Assembly (NCBI GenBank): GCA_034190875.2
Contig: CM067345.1
Location: forward strand, 30,257,345 to 30,321,344
Reading direction: 5' to 3'
Length of the DNA stretch: 64,000 nucleotides
From: Urechis unicinctus
Taxonomy: Eukaryota; Annelida; Polychaeta; Xenopneusta; Urechidae
Numbering within the stretch: position 1 is the stretch's first letter; every line of letters begins with the position of its first letter. Positions 37,440 to 51,075 of the stretch are shown piece after piece. The position numbers were made by a program, and so were the translations under genes. The notes under the pieces are model-generated. The model was given only the letters and a program-made list of their open reading frames with translations, did no database searches and had not been told where the DNA came from.

Positions 37440-39430
37440 ATTTGATGATATTATGTTGGAATAAGTTATGAATGTTTAGTGTGTAATTAAGGGAGTTAAG
37501 TTTGTTGATGATTGGGGTGCGGAGTTCTGAGTAATTGCGGCATTCAAAGAAGGAGTGGTGAGAGATTGGGTTGGGATGTAAGGAGCGATAGTGTTTGCTT
37601 TTGTAGTATTGTAGGGGGGGGGGGTATCTAATGCTAGTAATGTCGGAAAGGTGTTGCTGGCTATAACTCGAATCGTTCTATTAGACAGGAAGTTATGAAT
37701 TCAATTAAGGGCAAGGCCTGTAATTCAAATGTTATTGCTTTAATTTCTATTGAGGGTCTGTTTGCCTTATCGAATAAAATAGCATGTGCTTTTTTATGTT
37801 GAGGAGACATTCATTAATGGAGTCAGTGAGGAGAAGAATGTTATCGATGGTACTTTGGTGGGGTCGAAAAGCTGTGGGATTGGGATGATTGAGATTATTG
37901 TGTTCAAGGTGCCAAGAAATTGTGCTATTTAAGATGGATTCAAAAAAAATGGAGGCAACAGAGGTGAGGCTGATTGGACGGTAGGAAAAGGGATCGTGCC
38001 AGTTAAGATTGAGTTTTAGAATGGGTATAATTATAGAAGAATTCCAGGAAGGGCGAGGGCGGGTGGGGTATGGGGGGTAGTAGACGATTGCCATAATTTG
38101 TGAAACATTTGTAGGAGCACCTCAAGGGAATCAGGAGGGAGATGAAGTAAAAAGGGCTATATATGTAAAAAAAATATATGTTTTGTCAACTGCGTTTGTT
38201 ATTTCTTGAATGGTAAAAGGTTCATTAAGAGGAGATTTTTCATTGGATTTTTATCATTGGTGGTGATGGATTCAGGAGAAGTCAGGGGGTAGGTTATGAT
38301 TAGAGCTAGTTTCTGCGAAATGAGATGTAAGAACATCAGTGATTTGTTGATTGCTATTTGTATAAATATTACTATGGGTTGTTAGAAGAGGGGGATTTGA
38401 GAGTGGGAATGATTGTCTTTTAAAATATTTACTGTGTTCCAAAGGTGTTTGAGATTAGGGGAATTTAAAGATGAATATTAATCTTGCCAGTATTCAGCTT
38501 TTGTTTGCTTTAAAGTGTACTTGACTTAAGCCATTGATTTTTTTAGTAGAATTTTGTTATCAATGGTTTTATTATGAAAATATTTGCTACGAGCTTTGTT
38601 TCTTTCTTTCATTGCATACGTACAAGCATCACTCCACGAGGGATGGGATTGAGGTTGTATACTTTTTTATGAGTTGAAAAGAATGGATAAATGAGCTATT
38701 TCATTTAAAGTGTTGCAAATAGTTGCATAAGAGGTTAGAGGATTTGTTGGTAGAAATTTAGGGATAATTGTTTGGTTACAGAGTTGTTGTGAAAGTGGCC
38801 AATAAGCTTTTTTAACAATCCATTTTGGTGATGGCGAGGAGGCGGGGGATGAGTTAGAATGGTTATTTGTAATGGAGATGATAGAGTAATTATTTCCCAT
38901 TGTATTATGGGTGTTTTTAAAGAAGAATTGGTGCGAAATGTCTGAGAAGTGAGAATCAAACCAATGATATTTGAACCGTTATTATGGAAGTGAGTAGGAG
39001 AATTATCGTTGAGAAGAGTAATATTGTTATCTTAGATTATTTTAAAAAGGGAATTGACTTTACTGTTTGGGAGGGGATGATACCAAAAGGGGTAATGGGC
39101 ATCGAAATCACCAACTATTATATTTCGAGGGAGATTGAGAAAAGGCTGGTATTGATCTGGGTCAAGGGAGTTGAGATTGTCATAAATGTTTTAGATATAA
39201 TCAATTTGGTTAGAAATGTTAAATTCAATGGTTGGATATTCTACTTCATAAGTTAAATGAATAACTCGGTATGGAATGTTTTGGTTGATTAGAATAGCTA
39301 GTCCTCCATGGTTTGTTTGCTGTAGTTCTATCATTGCGAATGATATTATAATTTGGAATTTTTGGAGGAAAGAGAAAATTCAGGTTGTTGAGATTGAAGG
39401 CCTCGGCAATTTCAAGACCATATTGTGATA
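37440..39430 (-). pseudogene. LINE ORF2 (endonuclease-reverse transcriptase), broken and shortened
   Basis: The endonuclease part shows GDFDAHYPFW at about 39115-39083, preceded by QYQPFLNLPRNIIV and followed by a DNNITLLNDNSPTHFH stretch. RT blocks follow in 38094-37747: SWNSSIIIPILK, then SYRPISLTSVAS (37988-37951), then FRPHQSTIDNILLLTDSI. The expected next blocks with the catalytic aspartates are missing, and the sequence jumps to a C-terminal HHSFFECRNYSELRTPII (37560-37507). So roughly 1 kb of RT has been lost. Stops also occur elsewhere. Confidence 0.8.
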
Positions 39431-39737
39431 TTTGATTGATGAGAGGAGTTCAAAGAGTGAGTTGAATTATCTGGGTCATATGAAGAGGGTATTTGGATTG
39501 GAGAAGAATTATGAGAATTGATGGTATCAGAAAGGATGAGAGGAATGGCAGGATCGAAGATACAATGGGAAGCTTTTATCAGATTTATGAAGGTGGATGA
39601 TTAAGGTAATGTTGTAGTTGATTGGTTACGATAGAATGTTGGTATATTGCTTGAATAAGGGTACTGGGGAGGAAGTTGACAGTTCTTGGGGAAATGCAGA
39701 GTGAGTATTGTCTTTCGAGTCGGATGAGAGGTGATAT

Positions 39738-40960
39738 TTAGAGGATAGCTGTGGAGAGGTATACAAAGTCAGATAATTTGATAGCTGGGGAGGATTGTGT
39801 ACAATGAGATTGAGATGGGGATGGAGTGGGAGAGGGAGTGGATCGGTAACTTGGAGCAGAGGAAGGGGTTGTAGTTTTGGAAGGTGTTGTGGAAGTCGCA
39901 GAGGATATAGTAGGGTGAGGGGTCGATGATGGTGTGGTTGATTTAGATGAATGAGGGAGGTTAGAGTTTTGGGGATAGGGAGTGATGATGAGGTCGGAAG
40001 AGGAGGAGGAGGGGGGGAGAAACAATAGGTGGTTGTGGGTGGGGAGTAGGGGAAACAAGGGATGCTGCTTGGACGTAAGAAATATATTTGATGAATTTGA
40101 TATGATTTATAGATTGGGCTTTACTGTAAGAGCGACAGACGTTGTAGGCTGCGCTGTGATTACCACCACAATTGGAAAAATTTTCTCTTTAGTTTGACTT
40201 TGAGTAAAGGCGTAGTGCTCTCTGCAGTTTAGACAAGTGGTGTTACTTGGGCAGAAAAGGGGAAATATGGCCATATCAGTTACATTAAAAACATTTGGTG
40301 GGTTGTAATTGTAAAGTTTAACGTTGTGAAAGGAGTAGCCTATTTGAACTTTGATGGGAAGGTCAGGGGTAGAAAAGATAAGTTCCACTGATTCTGTAGG
40401 GTTGATTTTTCCTAGTCTTCGGATACTGATGACATCAAAAAGTTTGATTCCCAAAAGGAGGTAAAAATGTGGAATATCGGTAGTAACACCATGAATTATG
40501 TCTTAAGTTTCAGGTTTGTTTCATTGAAGAATTTTAGTGGTGATGGGGATTTTTCCAAGAGGGTGGCTTGTGGTTTTGAAATTAACAGCGTAATGGAGGA
40601 AGCTGTTTTGGTGGTGATGAAGTCTGGACCTATGATGTTGATGATCTCTTTTTGAACAATGATGGGGTTTATTTTGACTATGTAAAGTTTGTTGATAAAT
40701 ATATTGACTTGGACAGTTTGTGGGGGGGTTCTTGTGAGGAAGTGAGGGCGATGATCCATGGGATTGTTTTCTTCGAAGGGGCTGTTGTTACTCCGAGGAC
40801 TCGCCGATTGAGATGTTGGGCAAGGACAAGCAAGACGGAAGTTATAGTCGGGGGCTTGTCAGAGCGAGACTCTATGTTGTTGATGGATAGAGGGCTGTTC
40901 ATGGTAGGGGGTATTGGGATATATGATGTATTAAATGAATACACAAATTGATGATATGGA
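39738..40960 (-). pseudogene. LINE ORF1 (gag-like nucleic-acid-binding protein), broken
   Basis: Minus-strand frames at 40759-40496 (starts MDHRPHFLTRTPPQTVQVN), 40454-40107 and 40058-39738 follow one another. The second contains CPSNTTCLNCREH, the end of a CCHC zinc-knuckle array typical of LINE ORF1 proteins. The third is a Pro/Ser/Thr-rich C-terminal tail. ORF1 proteins coat the element's RNA. The frame is interrupted between these parts. Confidence 0.7.
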
Positions 40961-41275
40961 AAAAGGTGCCGTTTAACTAAGATAGGGAAATAGTTCTCGA
41001 ATAGTAAATTAACTGAGGCGAAAAAACAGATAAAAAGAGAAAAGACTGGGAGGGGGTGAAGTCCATGGGAGGATTCGTATATAACAATTATGATTAGAAA
41101 AACCAATAAATTAGTGCCGTCAGGAATTTACACGTCTGAGGTAGTAAAAAGAGAACAAGATATATTGAAGCGAAATTGTAGCACCAAAGATCCGGAGCAA
41201 CATACACAATACGTCCGTTCCCTACGGTGACTAACTAAAGTCTCTATTGCCATGGCCACCCTTCCCTGAACGGTC

Positions 41276-42740
41276 TTGGATGGAAATCTTTGTATATCAA
41301 GCTGCCTGTTGTTATTGTCATCGCCTAATAAGGAGAACAAAAGTCGCTGTTACTGAGGTGAGCCTTTGTCTTATTGATGCTTATCCACATGCGTCCTGAT
41401 GATATTGCCGACACATTTAATCTAATTAGCTCTACTACATTGAAACTATTGCTGAATGCTATGCTGTGCTCATCACTAATAATCTGCTGGTGCAAGACTA
41501 TCAAGAATATCGAGATGGACAAATGAAATGTAGAGTCTTGAAGTGACCATTTCATTTACCACGCAGTGGATTTGTAATGTACACTTTGGTTCTCATCGAA
41601 ATGAAAATTACTCTGGTCCAAAAGCACGATAAATATGATATTGCCAGTAATATGTGTCAGGTATTGTAAAGGTAGGTCAGTATTTCATCATATCGAGTTA
41701 TTTATACAAAGGCAATTGTTTTCCAAATAAAATATATGTTACAGACAGCACGGTCACATTGGAGGATATAAAAATAAGACAGAGATCGACTGCAAATGGC
41801 AATCGACATGTACAAGCATGACTGAACAGAAACAAGTAACAATGAGAAAGGTAAACAGCTAGGATATGACACCAATGTCATAATGACAGGTATGACAACG
41901 TAACAGGAAAATAGCTATGAAATAACAAAGTAACACTGACATATGTCAATAGCAACAAAATGGCAATGTAACAATCACAAATGTAAACGGTGGGAAATTG
42001 ACATATAAGACAAAGTAATGACGAAATAGGAATGTGACTAGAAGTAAACAATGCAATACAATGGAAGATATCAAAGTAAGACTGAAATAAAAGGATGATA
42101 ATTTAGCTGCATGACAGAAAGATGAATGTCGAATATAACACTAGGACAAGACGTTAGTTAGATGCTGACAACGCTGCATTGCCAACCAACTGATTGCTAA
42201 ACGCGCCCAGTCGTTTCGACAAACTGGTTCCCAATTCGCTCGGTCAAACCGGCAATGCAATGGTGGCTATGTGCAATTCCTTCATTATTACTGGATCAGC
42301 AAAAAACCTCACCCATGCGTTATCTGCATCATGGGTCATCTCCGTTCCTCTCCTCCCTGATCCGAATCGGGACCACTCGCAAGACCTGTAACGAACAGAA
42401 ATCAGATGATTTGTCGTTACATGCTCCAGTAGCTTTCCTTTAAGCCAAATTAAACAACTCAGCTGCAAGTAGTGAGAAAGGCAGATGACTCATCAACCTC
42501 AGCCAACCTTTTTTTCCCCTTCTGTTCGTAATGACTTGCTGTGAAAAACAGTAGTGGCTTGAATCAGAGAGTCGAGCCTTAAACGTTCCATCCCCGTCCA
42601 TGCCGGTTCTGTATTGTGTACCCCGCCGATCTCCGTCACGTCCAGTCCGCATTAATACACCAAGAGGACACATATTCATGTGAAATAAATTAATAAATTT
42701 CACTAACTAATATTTACAGAGTAACTTGTACAATATAGTA
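41276..42740. other. Unannotated DNA with a degenerate A-rich repeat
   Basis: 41810-42110 shows a worn, roughly 20-base pattern of ACAAAGTAACA / TGACATA type, probably an old tandem array. No gene supported. Confidence 0.4.
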
Positions 42741-42744
42741 GGTG

Positions 42745-43495
42745 TGAAAGAGGAGAACTAGTACAAGATTGAAGGGTGAAAGAGGGGAACTAGTACAAGA
42801 TAGGACGATGAAAGAGGGAAACTAGTACAAGATAGAAGGGTGAAAGAGGGGAACTAGTACAAGATAGAAGGGCGAAAGAGGGGAACTAGTACAAGATAGA
42901 AGGGTGAAAGAGGGGAACTAGTACAAGATAGGACGATGAAAGAGGGAAACTAGTACAAGATAGAAGGGTGAAAGAGGGGAACTAGTACAAGATAGAAGGG
43001 CGAAAGAGGGGAACTAGTACAAGATAGAAGGGTGAAAGAGGGGAACTAGTACAAGATAGAAGGGTGAAAGAGAGGAACTAGTACAAGATAGTAGGTGTGA
43101 AAGAGGGGAACTAGTACAAGAAGGAAGGGTGAAAGAGGGGAACTAGTACAAGATAGAAGGTGAAACAGAGGGTCTAGTACAAGATAGAAGGGTGAAAGAG
43201 AGGAACCAGTACAAGATAGAAGGGTGAAAGAGGGGAACTAGTACAAGATAGAAGGGTGAAAGAGAGGAACTAGTACAAGATAGAACGGTGAAAGAGGGGA
43301 ACTAGTACAAGATAGAACGGTGAAAGAGAGGAACTAGTACAAGATAGAAGGGTGAAAGAGAGGAACTAGTACAAGATAGAAGGGTGAAAGAGGGGAACTA
43401 GTACAAGATAGAAGGATAAAAGAGAGAATTAGTACAAGATAGAAGGGTGAAAGAGAGGGTCTAGTACAAGATAGAAGGGGCGAAAGGGGGAGATG
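42745..43495. repeat. 32-bp minisatellite, about 23 copies
   Basis: Unit core GGGGAACTAGTACAAGATAG then AAGGGTGAAAGA. A four-unit block (variants GGACGATG, then two AAGGGT/GC units) is repeated 128 bases apart near 42800 and 42930. Confidence 0.98.
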
Positions 43496-43544
43496 TACAG
43501 TGCTCTCACTTTATTAATACAAGGGATCATGTGGTCAAGAGGAT

Positions 43545-43680
43545 ATATAGACATTCGGGATTTTGTAGACATTGTGGATTTTGTAGGCATTAGGGTTTGT
43601 GTGGACATTAGGGATTGTGTAGACATTAGGGAATATGTATATATTAGGGATTGTGCGGACATTAGGGATTGCGTAGCGAT
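43545..43680. repeat. 18-bp minisatellite, about 8 copies
   Basis: Unit GACATTAGGGATTGTGTA with substitutions. Confidence 0.92.
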
Positions 43681-43799
43681 TCTCGTAAGCGTGTCACACC
43701 TTCTTGCATCACTTCATGTTTCTCATGTTAACCTTGACCTTACTCAGTCGGAATGGGAGTCAATGGATTGATTCGTTTAAGTTCTGTGTGTCAATCACT

Positions 43800-44412
<613 letters not shown>

Positions 44413-44959
44413 AATGTTATTGATTATTCTTAATCCTATATGTAGGATTCAATGTCTTGCATTTCTAGGCAATCAATGGTCATTCGCTTGTAAAACGTCC
44501 ATCCTGTTAATCTACTATGGTTGTTTGTTTATTTGACAAAGCGCGTTTAATACAGCTTTAGTCGTCATTCAATTATATAATTTATCTGCTGATTGAGCGT
44601 TTTGAGTTCCACTGTTCCATAAAAGGAAGATGATCAGCTATGTTCTCCTCGCAAAGGCAACTGACGATGTTAAGGTGCTGAAGATTGTTATAGAATATAT
44701 GGCTGATTCAAGTTGTTGTATATTCAATAATTCTCTTGGCAGTGTTATAAGTTTAGAGACTAATGGTTCAAAAATTGTTTTATCCTGAGGTCCCAAGTCT
44801 TATTCGATCACCCAAATGCTATAACCAGGAATTCATGGTTTTAGGGTGGTCTGGTGAATCCCCAGCACCACTACGGTTGTGCAAAGACCACTTTGAAGTA
44901 AGTGGTATGGGTGTGCGTGCATTTGACAGACACTCCCTCAAAGAATACTAACAGTGACC
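44413..44959. other. Unannotated spacer
   Basis: No supportable gene or repeat. Confidence 0.4.
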
Positions 44960-45532
44960 AGTGGGGATGGAGGTACCGAGTGGATGGTTTCAATGGCGTC
45001 CTCGTCTAGGCTAGCCTTGGTACTGAGTGGATGGTGTCGATGGCGTCCTCGTATTGGCTAGCCTTGGTACTGAGTGGATGGTTTCAATAGCGTCTTCGTC
45101 TAGGCTAGGCTTGGTAGAGAGTAGATGGTTTCAATGGCGTCCTCGTATTGGCTAGCCTTGGTACTGAGTGGATGGTTTCAATAGCGTCTTCGTCTAGGCT
45201 AGGCTTGGTAGAGAGTAGATGGTTTCAATGGCGTCCTCGTCTTGGCTAGCGTTGGTACTGAGTGGATGGTATCGATGGCGTCTTCGTCTAGGCTAGCCTT
45301 GGTACTGAGTGGATGGTATCGATGGCGTCTTCGTCTAGGCTAGCCTTGGTACTGAGTGGATGGTATCGATGGCGTCTTCGTCTAGGCTAGCCTTGGTACT
45401 GAGTGGATGGTATCGATGGCGTCCTCGTCTAGGCTAGCCTTGGTACTGAGTGGATGGTATCGATGGCGTCTTCGTCTAGGCTAGCCTTGGTACTGAGTGG
45501 ATGGCATCGATGGCGTCCTCGTCTAGGCTATC
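44960..45532. repeat. 47-bp minisatellite, about 12 copies
   Basis: Unit core GGTACTGAGTGGATGGTATC, then GATGGCGTC and a CTAGGCTAGCCT end. A two-unit block with AATAGCGTC and GGTAGAGAG variants is duplicated at about 45078 and 45178. Confidence 0.97.
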
Positions 45533-46284
45533 AATAATTGATGGTGAATAACCAATGATTGGTAGGTTGCATATTCTAACCAAAATAGTGCTATCTGCCT
45601 GCTCTCTGCTTGATATTCTTTCAAGTTCAGGTTTCACTTAGAACAATCATAGAAAAAAATTGCAATCAATTTTGGAATGAAATTTTAATACTTACGGTGA
45701 GAATTGCAAATCTATCAACATAAAGCTTTTTGCTACCTTAACGTTTATTAAGTGAATCATTACAGTAATGTGATACATTGGCGCAGTTATGATCAGGGTC
45801 AAGGTCAGTGAGAAATCCGTGGCCTGGTTAAGGAACATGACCGCTTAATACATAAATTTAAACCGGTTAAACACAGAGTGTGGGGGGGGGGGGGATTTCG
45901 ATCCTTTATAAATGAATTGAGATAAATGTTCATTTTTAAATAGCCTTAGTTCGATTTTGGAAATGAGCATATTTATGAAAAAGCCTATAGAAAGTGCAAA
46001 GTAGTGCAAAGATACAATTGCATATTAGAAAAATAATAATCACTACGCGAGTGATTCAATAAACGTGCGAGCAAAATGGCGGCGAAAGGAAACCAACAAC
46101 ATCACTGCGGCTCTACTACGTGACTCAAACCACGTGTTCAGAAGATATAAGGTTACGTTGTTTGAAAAAAACGCAATCAATAATACATTATCCTCGATAA
46201 ACATTCTACCACCTGATCGAAATGATCAAAACATTGAGTGGAATCATTTGCTGCCCGACAGATGCGAACATATTGCCACCGTAT
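45533..46284. other. Spacer with G-run
   Basis: A 12-base or longer G-run lies at about 45881-45894. The frame 46065-46286 is unrecognised. Confidence 0.4.
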
Positions 46285-47240
46285 GAATACGTCTCATGAC
46301 TTCCCATGAGCTACAAAACTCATACCCTACCAGTAGCTACACGTCTCATACGTTACACTAGCTTCACTTCTTATGCCCTCCCACTAGCTTCACGTCTCAT
46401 ACCCAACCATTAGCTACACTTCTTATACCCTTCCACTAGCAACACGTCTCACATCCTACATCTAGTTTGACGTCTTAAACCTTGCCACTTGCAACACGTC
46501 TCATACTCTACCACCATCTACACGTCTCACACTCTTCCATTAGTTTCACGTCTCATACCCTGCCACTAGTTACACTTCTTATACAATACCACTATCTACA
46601 CTTCTCATACCCTGCCACTAGCTACACGTCTCATACCCTACCACTAGCTACACGTCTCATACCCTAACACAAGCTACACGTCTCATACCCTACCTCTAGC
46701 TACACGTCTCATACCCTACCACTAGCAACACGTCTCATAGCCTATCACTAGCAACACGTCTCATAGCCTATCACTAGCTGCACATCTCACACCCTACCAC
46801 TAGCTACACGTCTCATACCCAACCACTGATTGATCGTCTCGTAATCTACAGCACCTTAAACTGGCAATACGGACATAATCTTTTCTCAGCTTTCTACATA
46901 GCCTCGCGATTATTTATCTCGAATGTTGTACTGTGTTCAAAGCGTCTTTAACTATATTCCACTTGAGCCCTTTCCAATAGCATTAAAGGACAACTCGTGA
47001 CTTCTTTATCAGCAAAATGTTGCATTTTCATTTCCTACTGTTCCCGCTTCCTCATTTTGGTGTCTCTTTAGGGCATGATGTACAACTCAAGTGCAGGATG
47101 TGATGGGCATCCAAAAACATCATCCGCGTGCTAGAAGTGCAGATATGGAGAAGCGATGACTCATCCAAGGAATACTGCTCGTCTTCACACAGATATCAGC
47201 ATTATCATCAGGGTAGAGGAAGTTTTGTCTGGGTAGGTCT
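46285..47240 (-). mobile_element. Composite dispersed repeat, locus 5 (reverse)
   Basis: The 26-bp array (46285-46830, about 21 units, core ACGTCTCATACCCTACCACT) is followed at 47170-47240 by the reverse complement of the left module of locus 2 (GATATCAGCAT...TTTTGTCTGGGTAGG). The order array-then-module in reverse agrees with module-then-array in locus 2, which supports one element family. Confidence 0.65.
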
Positions 47241-47329
47241 TCAACAGTAACCTCTCGATGATTCGATGACCGGAGCTTACCCGTCAATACGATTTTCTCT
47301 GTGGTACATCAGTTTGTAATATGATAAGC

Positions 47330-47600
<271 letters not shown>

Positions 47601-48185
47601 AATAAAGAATTTCGTACCACAGATATAATATGTTCTTATATAAATAAGGCCAAGGCGGCCTACCCCATAAAACCATATATGTTTTCGTTAGGCATTGCCA
47701 TACTGCTCTGACACTAAGATGGCCGAAACATAGAAATATCTCCTAACTTCTGTTTTTTAATTCCCTACAAACGACTATGAGTAACCAGCGTTTCCGTAGT
47801 TGCCGATGCGAACAACTGCGAGATGTTTGACCTATGGAGGGGAGTCCTGTTAAAGTATGCGCGTGCTGTTATGACGCAGCGTCCACGTGACCGCGTGCCG
47901 ATGAGTCACCCACCCCAGCTGCTCGCTTCGCCACCCTGGATCAAACCCACATTACGTGTGCCCTTTTCCAAACAAGTTGAAATTAATGTTAACATAAGTT
48001 GCTGCGCAATGCGTCCAGAACATGTACCAACCTTCCGCTGAATATGTCTTCAACTATCCAGGAATATGGCATTATCTTTGTATCCTTGGATGAATTATTA
48101 TCCATTTCAGATCGTGTTCTCGTCTAACTCAGATTGCACCCGTATCCATCCAAGAATGTGCCATCCTTTCCCCCGGAACGTGTCC
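47601..48185. other. Unannotated spacer
   Basis: No supportable feature. Confidence 0.4.
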
Positions 48186-49310
48186 TTCTCATCCCAGAAT
48201 ATGTCCTCAACTCTCCCAGAATGCGACCTCAACTCTCCAAGAATGTCCTCAACTCTCCCAAAATGTGTCCTCAACTCTCCAAAAATGTGACCTCAACTCT
48301 GCCACAATATCCTCAACTCCCCCAAAATGATCTCCTCTCCCAAAATGTCCTCAACTCTGCTAGAATGTCCTCAACTCTCCCAAAATGTGTCCTCAACACT
48401 CCGAGAATGTGTCCTCAACTCTCCGAGAATGTGTCCTCAACTCTACAAAAAATGTGTCCTCAACTCTCCCAAAATGTATTTTCAACTCTCCTAGAATGTG
48501 TCCTCAACTCTCCCAAAATATGTCCTCAACTCTCCCAAAATGTGTCCTCAACTCTCCTAGAATGTGTCCTCAACTCTCCCAAAATGTGTCCTCAATTCTC
48601 CAAGAATGTCTTCAACTCTCTGAAAATGTGTCCTCAACTCTCCCAGAATGTCTTCAACTCTCCCAAAATGTGTCCTCAACTCTCCCAGACTGTCCTCAAC
48701 TCTCCCAGAATGCGTCCTCAAGTCTTCCAGAATGTCCTCAACTCTCCCAGAATGCGTCTTCGACTTTCCTACAATGTGTCCTCAACTCTCCCAGAATGTG
48801 TTCTCAACTCTACCAGAATGTGTCCTCAACTCTCCCAGAATGTCCTCAACTCTCCCAGAATGCGTCCTCAAATCTCCCAGAATGTCCTCAACTCTCCCAG
48901 AATGCGTCCTCAACTCTCCCAGCATGTCCTCAACTCTCCCAGAATGTGTCCTCAACTCTCCAAAAATGTGTCCTCAACTCTCCCAGAATATCCTCAACTC
49001 TCCCAAAATGACCTCCTCTCCCAAAATGTCCTCAACTCTACCAGAATGTGTCCTCAAATCTCCCAGAATGTCCTCAACTCTCCCAGAATGCGTCCTCAAC
49101 TCTCCCAGCATGTCCTCAACTCTCCCAGAATGTGTCCTCAGCACTCCCAAAATGTGTCTTCAACTCTCAGAGAATGTGTCCTCAACTCTCCCAGAATGTG
49201 TCCTCAATTCTCCCTAAATATGTCCTCAACTCTCCGAGAATGTGACCTCAACTCTCCAAGAATGTGTCCTCGATTCTCCCAAAATGTGTCCTCAACTCTC
49301 CCACTACTAG
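48186..49310. repeat. 20-22-bp minisatellite, about 50 copies
   Basis: Unit core CCTCAACTCTCCCAGAATG plus GT, GTGT or CGT. Units of 20 and 22 bp are mixed. A 404-codon + frame (48134-49348) arises because the unit has no stop in any phase. Blocks around 48840-49000 and 49040-49160 repeat the same variant order, about 180 bp apart. Confidence 0.97.
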
Positions 49311-49358
49311 ATGACTTAAGCATACAGGCATTTGGTCGTAATAAATGATGAAATCACC

Positions 49359-49640
49359 CCGGGGGGGCACTTAAGTGTATAGAGGTAGTATATATGTGCC
49401 GCGCGACGGGGTATGTTTTTTGGGCCTCTCGACTTGTACGGCGGGTTTTTGGGCCTCATACTTGTACGACGGGGTATGTTTTTCAGGTTCAATGTGTACG
49501 ACGGGTTATACATTCGCATAATACCTTGTACGACTGGGTATGCTTTTTGGCCATTTTGACCTTGTACGATGGGTACGGGTTTTTTAGGTCCCGCGGCACA
49601 CCCCTATCCAGAATAAGGCCAAGCCCCCCCCCCCCCGGGG
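49359..49640. mobile_element. MITE with G/C-run termini, copy 1
   Basis: Bounded by the exact 8-bp target duplication AAATCACC (49351-49358 and 49641-49648). The termini are inverted G-run/C-run blocks, GGGGGGGCACTTAAGTG on the left and a long C-run on the right. Internal GTGCCGCG and CGCGGCAC form a second inverted pair. The inside holds four to five degenerate TTGTACGACGGG repeats. No coding. An 8-bp duplication points to the hAT superfamily. Confidence 0.85.
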
Positions 49641-49904
49641 AAATCACCTATATACTATACTCATTCTCTAAATAACCATGTATATTTTGTATGCAACCTA
49701 TCCGTGGTCACAAAATTGCACGGATGTGAGCACCTGTTTTATGAATGCAGCGATAATGAGCTAGTAGATAAAATCCAGCCTTGGGCGGTAGGGTCTGATG
49801 TCATATGACAAAACAATTGCGGTCTCTGCGGCGTGGGTTGGCCGGATAGCATGTGACGTCATCATCTATGACTCCACGATGAACTTTTAGCTTACAACAG
49901 ACCT
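49641..49904. other. Unannotated spacer
   Basis: Nothing supportable. Confidence 0.4.
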
Positions 49905-50640
49905 GCCATACTCAATAGTCACTTCTCACCCTGCTGACACCAGTAGTCACTTCTCACCCTGCTGACACCAGTAGTCACTTCTCACCCTGCTGACACCAGT
50001 AGTCACTTCTCACCCTGCTGACACCAGTAGTCACTTCTCACCCTGCTGACACCAGTAGTCACCTCTTAACCTGCTGACACCAGTATACACTTCTCATCCT
50101 GCTGACACAAGTAGTCACTTCTCATCCTGCTGACACCAGTAGTCACTTCTCACCCTGCTGACACCAGTAGTCACCTCTCACCCTGCTGACACCAGTAGTC
50201 ACCTCTCACCCTGCTGACACCAGTAGTCACTTCTCACCCTGCTGACACCAGTAGTCACTTCTCACCCTGCTGATACCAGTAGTCACGTCTCACCCTGCTG
50301 ACACCAGTAGTCACCTCTCACCCTGATGACACCAGTAGTCACTTCTCACCCTGCTGACACCAGTAGACACTTCTCACCCAGGGGCGTCGCCAGGGTGATT
50401 TGGTTGGGGAGGGGGGCGATGTAACTAAAATTTTGCCGACTGCGGGATGACTATCTAAGCGTAGCGCCACCATAGGCTGGCGCTTTCAATTTGCCGACTG
50501 GACAGGATTTTGCCGACTGTGACGCGGACTGTCGGTTCGTGTGGGGGGGGGGGGGGGTCACATCCCCCTACACCCCCCTTTGGCGAGGCCCCTGTTCTCA
50601 CCCTGCTGACACCAGCAGTCACTTCTCACCCTACTGACAC
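49905..50640. repeat. 28-bp minisatellite, about 18 copies, interrupted
   Basis: Unit core TCACTTCTCACCCTGCTGAC. A MITE (50379-50594) splits the array near its right end; two units follow it. Confidence 0.97.
50379..50594. mobile_element. hAT-like MITE inserted in the 28-bp array
   Basis: 216 bp, starting CAGGGGCGTCGCCAGGG and ending CCTTTGGCGAGGCCCCTG, terminal inverted repeats of about 17 bases. Exact 8-bp target duplication TTCTCACC at 50371-50378 and 50595-50602. Contains a G-run at about 50544-50557. Non-coding. Confidence 0.92.
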
Positions 50641-50809
50641 CATGTGGAACTTATAGTCATTGAACAGTGTGGCATTAGAGATATATTTAATGACTGAAAA
50701 ATCAAGAATAATTAATAAACTAAATAAATCAGTGTATTTTTGTTTAGGCATTGATTCATTGAGTGAATTAATGGATGAATGAATAAATAAATGTATCAAT
50801 AAATCTAAC
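50641..50809. other. Unannotated spacer
   Basis: AT-rich, with worn AATAAAT-type repeats. Confidence 0.4.
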
Positions 50810-51075
50810 AGGCAATGAGACAGAGAGTAGGGTAGACAGACAGACGGACAGAATGATTAGCAGGCGGGCATGCACGCAGACAGACAGATAGGCACACGGA
50901 CAGACTAGAAGATAGACAGACAGTCACATAGGCGGGCAGTCAGACAGACGGAAAGATGGGCTGACTGGAAGATGAGCAGGCAGACAGGTGGGCAGGCAGA
51001 CAGACTGGTAGCCTGAGCAGTCAGGTAGACAGACAGACAGAAAGACAGACAGACAGACACATAGGCGGACAGACA
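50810..51075. repeat. Degenerate (CAGA)n / (CAGG)n repeat
   Basis: Imperfect CAGACAGA and CAGGCAGA steps across about 260 bases; the minus frame CLSVCLS comes from it. Confidence 0.9.

Larger units (their letters stand above)
36858..41240 (-). mobile_element. LINE (non-LTR retrotransposon), minus strand, internally decayed
   Basis: About 4.4 kb. On the minus strand, in order: a 5' leader (about 41240-40960), ORF1, an endonuclease and RT-containing ORF2, a 3' UTR and a (CAA)n tail at 36858-36877. The 32-bp minisatellite lies on both sides, so the insertion target was the array. Sequence TGGCCTCTAG...TTGCCGAA...AATAACAACAACAAC near the 3' end is also found at 53937-53990, a second insertion. 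The clade is uncertain; a gag-like ORF1 with a zinc knuckle plus an AP endonuclease fits the Jockey/I/Nimb-type groups. Many stops, and the catalytic half of RT is not visible. Confidence 0.85.

Noticed and set aside
48134-49348. 404-codon frame with SSTLPECVLNSPRM repeats
   Set aside because: Tandem 20-22-bp unit without stops in any phase; no start context or domain outside the array.
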